Source of the DNA: M3 sp964637445
GTDB lineage: Bacteria > Bacteroidota > Bacteroidia > Bacteroidales > Muribaculaceae
Direction: 5' to 3'
Length of the DNA: 28,657 nucleotides
NCBI GenBank assembly: GCA_964637445.1
Contig: CAZWWS010000031.1
Coordinates: forward strand, 1-28,657
The position numbers were made by a program, and so were the translations under genes. Below the pieces are notes generated by a model. The model worked only from the letters and a program-made list of their open reading frames with translations, searched no databases and had not been told where the DNA came from. The first letter of the stretch is position 1; the number at the start of each line of letters is the position of its first letter. Shown piece by piece: positions 24,598 through 28,657 of the stretch.

Positions 24598-25722
24598 TTA
24601 AATTTTAAGTAATAAAATGATTTTTATAGATGTGTCAAACATAACGATTTTGGCATTTGCATTGCCTGCTATGTCGGTTTGTGCTTGATTTAGTACGTCA
24701 ATTAATTTTAATACGTTACGTTCACTTATGAATCGAGCAAAATTAACACTAAAGTTAGCTTCGTCTCTGTTTAGATAATTCAACTCTGACACATGTAGGT
24801 TGTATATGAAGTTTTCTCTGATAAGTCGTTGACAATATACAAGAAATCGTATCGCTTGCTCTCTACCAAGGCTGTGAATATCAGTACTCCAATCTCGTAA
24901 TTCTCTCACTTTACGCTGATAAGCCAATCGCATTAATTGGATAAAAAGATCTAAAAATTTTTGATTCTCTTTGGTTAGATGCAATCCTTTTTCCGCTTCA
25001 ATCATGTTACCATCGGCAATGTGGGCAACAGCCAATGCATCTTGATATTCAATCGCGTATTTAGTCGACAAACTTTTAGCAATAACATCGTCTCCGAGGC
25101 GTTTCAGCTCTATTCTTTGTGTTCGTGAATAAATCGTCGGGAGTATTTCTTTTGAATTATTGCTTACTAAAATGAAGATAGTGTCATTAAATGGCTCCTC
25201 TATTAATTTAAGCAATTTATTGGCACATTCCTCATTCATTCTTTCGGGAAGCCACATTAGCACGACTTTATATTTCGCTTTGTGTGAAGTGAAATTAAGC
25301 TTCCGGATTAGATCCTCGCTTTCATCTACGTATATTGCGGGTTGAGCATTTATATTATCAAAAGTTTCAAGCCATTTTTCAAAATCCATATATGGGTTTT
25401 CTCGCAAAAAAATTCGCCAATCTTCAATGTAGTCGTCAGAAAAACTTCTTTTGGACTTGTTTTTCTTTACAATAGGGAATACAAAATGCGTATCGATATG
25501 ATTAAAAGATTGGTGCTGCAAACAAGAAGGACATTTTCCGCAACTATCGCCATTCACACGATTTTCGCAATGTATATATTGAGCCATAGCACGGGCTAAT
25601 GCGAATTTGCCAATTCCGGATGATCCCTCAAATAGTATGGCATGGGGCAATCTATCATTATCGACAAGATTTCGTAATCTTGTTTTTACTGAATCGTGAG
25701 ATGGTATATCGATGAATTTCAT
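24598..25722 (-). CDS. holB: DNA polymerase III delta' subunit
   Basis: Clamp-loader subunit of the replicase. The 374-residue protein has the AAA+ fold with a degenerate P-loop GSSGIGKF (33-40) in which the usual Ser/Thr after Lys is Phe, as expected for a non-ATP-binding delta', and the four-Cys zinc site C52, C61, C64, C67 (GDSCGKCPSC). The segment WLPERMNEECANKLLKLIEEP and the SRTQRIEL motif, equivalent to the Arg-finger SRC of E. coli, are also present, followed by a helical collar domain of more divergent sequence. It lies 6 bases after metF and 8 before the AddB-like gene. Confidence 0.93.
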   Translation of the reverse strand: MKFIDIPSHDSVKTRLRNLVDNDRLPHAILFEGSSGIGKFALARAMAQYIHCENRVNGDSCGKCPSCLQHQSFNHIDTHFVFPIVKKNKSKRSFSDDYIEDWRIFLRENPYMDFEKWLETFDNINAQPAIYVDESEDLIRKLNFTSHKAKYKVVLMWLPERMNEECANKLLKLIEEPFNDTIFILVSNNSKEILPTIYSRTQRIELKRLGDDVIAKSLSTKYAIEYQDALAVAHIADGNMIEAEKGLHLTKENQKFLDLFIQLMRLAYQRKVRELRDWSTDIHSLGREQAIRFLVYCQRLIRENFIYNLHVSELNYLNRDEANFSVNFARFISERNVLKLIDVLNQAQTDIAGNANAKIVMFDTSIKIILLLKI

Positions 25723-25728
25723 ATTGGA

Positions 25729-26685
25729 TTAATATATTGCTTTAGCTACTTGATGAACGCTATTTGTTGCATTTAAAGAATAGAAATGGATGCTTGGTAC
25801 ACCATGTCCGATTAAACTTTTTGCTTGGGCTGTACACCATTCCACACCGACGGCTTTCACTTCGTCATCATTTTTGCATTTTATGATTTCTGATGCTAAA
25901 TCAATAGGTATGTCTACATGAAAAACTTTTGGTAATATTGTCAGTTGAGATTTTTTTGCAATAGGTTTTAGTCCGGGTATAATGGGAACTGTGATACCGG
26001 CCTTACGACATCTATCGACAAATGAAAAATATTTTTCGTTGTCAAAAAATAGCTGCGTTACGATGTATTCAGCCCCATTATCAACTTTTTGTTTGAGATA
26101 CATAATATCAATGTCGAGATTTGGTGCTTCTTCATGTTTCTCCGGATAACCGGCAACACCATAACTGAAAGGAGCTTCAGCTACTATGTCCATCTTTGTC
26201 CCATCAAGAAAGTACCCACGATTGAAATCGTTTACTTGCAATTGCAATTCAGTAGCATGAGAATGCCCGTTTTCGTTTGGGATGAAAGAACTGTCATGTT
26301 TGGCTTTATCGCCACGTAATACTAAGATGTTTGTTATCCCTAAAAATTTTAGATCAATAAGAGCATATTCGGTTTCCATTTTTGAAAAACCGCTACAGAT
26401 AATATGGGGAACGGCAGGAATTCCATATCGCTGTTGAATAGCAGCTGCGACTGCTACCGTCCCCGGGCGAGCGCGTTCAGAAACACGTTGATACAAACCA
26501 TCTGCAGTATTCTTAAATACCAATTCGCTTCGATGAGTTGTAATATTTATATAGAGTGGATTGAACTCTTTTAGAATATCAATATTTCGGAATAATTGCG
26601 TAATACCTTTGCCTTTCAATGGAGGTAAAACCTCAAAAGAAAAACCGGTTCCATTGTGTGCGCTAATGATTTCTGTAACTTTCAT
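25729..26685 (-). CDS. metF: Methylenetetrahydrofolate reductase
   Basis: Flavoprotein that reduces 5,10-methylene-THF to 5-methyl-THF, the methyl donor for methionine synthesis. The 318-residue single-domain form is the bacterial length. Visible family blocks are FSFEVLPPL (15-23), YINITTHRSE, NILVLRGDKA, the FSYGVAGYPEKHEEAP substrate and flavin segment, YIVTQLFFDNEKYFSFVDRC and IPIIPGLKPI. The ATG at 26685 is preferred to a TTG three codons upstream. It is the first gene of a four-gene run metF-holB-AddB-like-hemW with gaps of 6, 8 and 2 bases. A TAAATTTG element at 26723-26716 may be its -7 box. Confidence 0.95.
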   Translation of the reverse strand: MKVTEIISAHNGTGFSFEVLPPLKGKGITQLFRNIDILKEFNPLYINITTHRSELVFKNTADGLYQRVSERARPGTVAVAAAIQQRYGIPAVPHIICSGFSKMETEYALIDLKFLGITNILVLRGDKAKHDSSFIPNENGHSHATELQLQVNDFNRGYFLDGTKMDIVAEAPFSYGVAGYPEKHEEAPNLDIDIMYLKQKVDNGAEYIVTQLFFDNEKYFSFVDRCRKAGITVPIIPGLKPIAKKSQLTILPKVFHVDIPIDLASEIIKCKNDDEVKAVGVEWCTAQAKSLIGHGVPSIHFYSLNATNSVHQVAKAIY

Positions 26686-26715
26686 TTCTATCAAATTATT
26701 GAAGTTTCAATATTA

Positions 26716-26723
26716 CAAATTTA
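26716..26723 (-). promoter_or_regulatory. Candidate -7 element for the metF operon
   Basis: TAAATTTG on the minus strand (26723-26716) is a full TAnnTTTG match, 30 bases before the metF ATG; no -33 TTTG is seen. Confidence 0.4.
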
Positions 26724-26813
26724 CGATTTTATTTCGATTAGGATAGCTTGTTTGGTGTTTTTCTAAAAATATTTATGGTATTATCTACGTTATATCAAAT
26801 AAAATATATTACA

Positions 26814-27833
26814 ATGTGCAGATTCCTACTTTGTTTATTCGTTTTGGCTCCCATGTATACATGGGCACAATGGATACCTGATATATTAGGCAACGGATAT
26901 GAAATGATGTATGTTATTCATCCAAACGATTATAGTGGAAGTGTTCGTTCTACTATAATTCGAAAGAGTTCAGATCCAAAACGAAATAGGGGAGTCTTAT
27001 ATATTCACGGCTACAATGATTATTTTTTTCAGATAGAAATGGGGGATAGGTTTGTAGAAGAAGGGTATCATTTTTATGCGGTTGACCTTCGCAAATATGG
27101 TCGGTCAATAATGAATGGTCAAACTCCATTTCAAGTTCGTAATATTCGAGAGTATTATGCCGATATCGATTCTGCTATTTGTGAAATGAAAAGAGTTGGA
27201 ATAGAGCATATTATTCTCATGGGACATTCTACCGGAGGTTTGATCACATCGCTATATATGGCTGAACGAGCGAATTCTTCGATAATGGCATTGATTCTTA
27301 ATAGCCCATTTTTAGATTGGAATTTAGGCTCGCTTGAATATTTTATACCCTTTGTTTCTGGAATTGGAGCCAATCTTCCAAATATATCTATAAGCCAAGG
27401 CGATAGTAAGGCTTATGCTCAAAGTTTATTGACCGGCTATCATGGTGAATGGTCTTATAATATAGAATGGAAAAAGCCACAATCACCAAATGTCGATTGT
27501 GGCTGGATAAGAGCAATAGATCAAGCCCAAATGAAATTACATAATGGGGTTAATATTGCCGTACCGATATTGTTAATGCATTCTGACAAAACTCATAATG
27601 TCGCTCAATGGGATAGTCTATGTAACGAAACGGATATTGTGTTGGATATTAATGATATTAAAATGTATGGTTCCCGACTTGGTCATAATATAACGGAAAT
27701 GACCATATCTGGTGGGTTACATGATGTGATGTTGTCCGACAAAACAATTCGAAAAGAAATATATCGCGAGTTGTTTAATTGGATTGAACTTAAATGTCAT
27801 GGCGATGTCATAGCAGTTGACCCACTATTATAA
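26814..27833 (+). CDS. Secreted alpha/beta hydrolase
   Basis: A 339-residue alpha/beta-hydrolase-fold enzyme with an export signal. The ATG at 26814 starts a short classic signal peptide (hydrophobic 3-13, cut likely after Ala18 in TWAQ); an in-frame TTG at 26748 and ATG at 26775 would add unrelated residues. The oxyanion loop is YIHGYND (64-70), the nucleophile S139 in GHSTGG, and the likely acid and base D258 (MHSDKTH) and H303 (GGLHDV). The fold and the lid region resemble monoacylglycerol-lipase or lysophospholipase types, but the substrate is unknown. No promoter match was found upstream. It converges with the MreB-like gene and has a probable terminator at its end. Confidence 0.82.
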   Translation: MCRFLLCLFVLAPMYTWAQWIPDILGNGYEMMYVIHPNDYSGSVRSTIIRKSSDPKRNRGVLYIHGYNDYFFQIEMGDRFVEEGYHFYAVDLRKYGRSIMNGQTPFQVRNIREYYADIDSAICEMKRVGIEHIILMGHSTGGLITSLYMAERANSSIMALILNSPFLDWNLGSLEYFIPFVSGIGANLPNISISQGDSKAYAQSLLTGYHGEWSYNIEWKKPQSPNVDCGWIRAIDQAQMKLHNGVNIAVPILLMHSDKTHNVAQWDSLCNETDIVLDINDIKMYGSRLGHNITEMTISGGLHDVMLSDKTIRKEIYRELFNWIELKCHGDVIAVDPLL

Positions 27834-27853
27834 CTGAAGAGTGGATCTTTTTT
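27819..27853 (+). terminator. Candidate terminator at the end of the hydrolase gene
   Basis: GACCCACT (27819-27826) pairs with AGTGGATC (27840-27847), one C/A mismatch, around a 13-base loop, followed by six T. The left arm lies inside the last codons of the gene. Modest stem strength. Confidence 0.5.
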
Positions 27854-27910
27854 GAATTTTGTCTAATAAACTTAATTTGCCGAATCGGATGTAGATGATT
27901 TAAGTATTAG

Positions 27911-28657
27911 TTATAACAGAGGTGTTTTGGGATTTTCATAAGCAAGTTTTACCCCTTTTACTATTACATTGCTACAATCTTCCGGTACGATGCTATCAAA
28001 ATGGATTTTTTTAGCAATTAGTTTCATATATTCAGAGATGGACTCGTTCCCTCCAAAAATAAAAATATTTTCAACATCGTTACATTTATCCAAAGTCTCG
28101 TTTAATTTGTGTGTAATTTTATCAACAAGGCGTATATTAGTATGATAAATCAGATGTTCTAATTCTGATTTTATAATTGTATATTGAATAGGTCTAAGCG
28201 TATCTTTGTGTGGACCTATGTAATCAAATTTAGAAACTGCTGAAAGGTTGTTTAATATTGAATTGACTCCAAATATTCCAATCTTCACAGAATGTTTCGC
28301 ATTGATATGGTTGCGTATTATATCATATATTTCGGAGTATCCGTCCAAGATTTCATCGCAAAAGATTACTTTATTATCCTTGAATAAGTCAACCCTTGTG
28401 GAATCTAAGCCGATGTTAATAAAAATAGCGGAATTAAACATATAATTCTTTTGTAGAAAAGCATTGGCCGCATGTGGTTCAAAAATAATTGAAACTTGAT
28501 GTGCTATTGATTGTAGGCAATTTTTCATTGCACGCAATTCTGTCTCAGTTGTCTTAGATGAGCAGGTCGCAATGATGTTGGGGGCGAATACTCCTTTCCT
28601 AATTTTTTTATAAAAAGACTTAATCATATATTCTGCTGCGATAAAATTACAGACTTC
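27911..28657 (-). CDS. MreB-like protein, degenerate, 5' end off the window
   Basis: The frame stays open to the right edge, so the ATG at 28627 is not the true start and about 248 C-terminal residues are seen. The order of blocks follows MreB: a segment like 'aae-Mik-f-kki', then a strand with SSKTTETELRAMK in place of the usual PSG.TEVE.RAV, IIFEPHAANAF for the 'EP-AAAIG' helix, an FINIGLDSTRVDLF strand where MreB has DIGGGTTE, and FIFGGNESISEYM where it has LTGGGALL. The phosphate-2 motif is thus strongly altered, so ATP binding or hydrolysis may be lost. MreB polymerises under the inner membrane and guides cell-wall synthesis; this looks like a divergent paralogue. No mreC follows; the downstream neighbour is the convergent hydrolase. 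Confidence 0.65.
   Translation of the reverse strand, partial: EVCNFIAAEYMIKSFYKKIRKGVFAPNIIATCSSKTTETELRAMKNCLQSIAHQVSIIFEPHAANAFLQKNYMFNSAIFINIGLDSTRVDLFKDNKVIFCDEILDGYSEIYDIIRNHINAKHSVKIGIFGVNSILNNLSAVSKFDYIGPHKDTLRPIQYTIIKSELEHLIYHTNIRLVDKITHKLNETLDKCNDVENIFIFGGNESISEYMKLIAKKIHFDSIVPEDCSNVIVKGVKLAYENPKTPLL

Noticed and set aside
1..28657. Mobile elements, CRISPR arrays, toxin-antitoxin or phage-defence operons, tRNA or rRNA genes
   Set aside because: No transposase, integrase, regularly spaced repeats, defence-type domains or tRNA-like cloverleafs were seen; the AddB-like gene is read as general DNA repair.

Overview
The window looks like chromosome from a low-GC, Gram-negative member of Bacteroidota, most likely order Bacteroidales (possibly a Muribaculaceae-type gut lineage; the family is a guess). 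The evidence is a fused lpxC-fabZ gene between lpxD and lpxA, Bacteroidota-type promoter elements (TTTG, 19-21 bases, TAnnTTTG) before several genes, start codons preceded by A-rich sequence without Shine-Dalgarno motifs, a DUF3127 SSB-like protein, and a secreted protein ending in what looks like a type IX secretion sorting domain. Nothing looks like a phage, IS element, CRISPR array, tRNA or rRNA. Genes are tightly packed and no gap exceeds 200 bases.

Layout. 60-422: small unrecognised protein. 578-3822 (+): thrS-infC-rpmI-rplT, with hairpins before rpmI and rplT and a clear terminator after rplT. 3985-7119 (+): glnS followed after 3 bases by a TPR-repeat protein. 7103-8371 (-): rsmG and an MBL-fold hydrolase. 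8504-9343 (+): CvfB-like S1-domain protein. 9448-12665 (+): lpxD, lpxC/fabZ, lpxA, the early lipid A pathway, ending in a 24-bp terminator hairpin. 12746-14855 (-): DUF3127 SSB-like protein and a secreted family-10-like glycoside hydrolase. 14973-15413 (+): DUF695 protein. 15397-18334 (-): MATE efflux transporter and FAD-dependent oxidoreductase, overlapping by 8 bases. 18523-19173 (+): HAD phosphatase. 19160-20005 (-): nadC. 20074-20547 (+): rlmH. 20544-26685 (-): a four-gene run metF, holB, AddB-like nuclease, hemW. 26814-27833 (+): secreted alpha/beta hydrolase. 27911-28657 (-): MreB-like protein running off the right edge.

Most of the content is housekeeping: translation (thrS, infC, rpmI, rplT, glnS, rsmG, rlmH), outer-membrane lipid A synthesis, NAD, folate and haem cofactor biology, and DNA replication and repair (holB, AddB-like, SSB-like). 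Several starts were moved inward from TTG codons to ATG on the basis of family length, signal peptide or gene spacing (the GH10-like protein, DUF695, hemW, metF and the hydrolase), and nadC and rlmH were moved to internal ATGs.

I found no convincing new multi-gene system. The items most worth a second look are a degenerate, solitary MreB-like protein that seems to have lost its phosphate-binding motif; an 18-bp palindrome that forms interlocked promoter elements between nadC and rlmH; a bulged hairpin just before rplT that could be an L20 leader; an SSB-type acidic tail on the DUF3127 protein; and a T9SS-like sorting domain on the GH10-like protein. Four of the six convergent gene junctions overlap tail-to-tail with no terminator between them.
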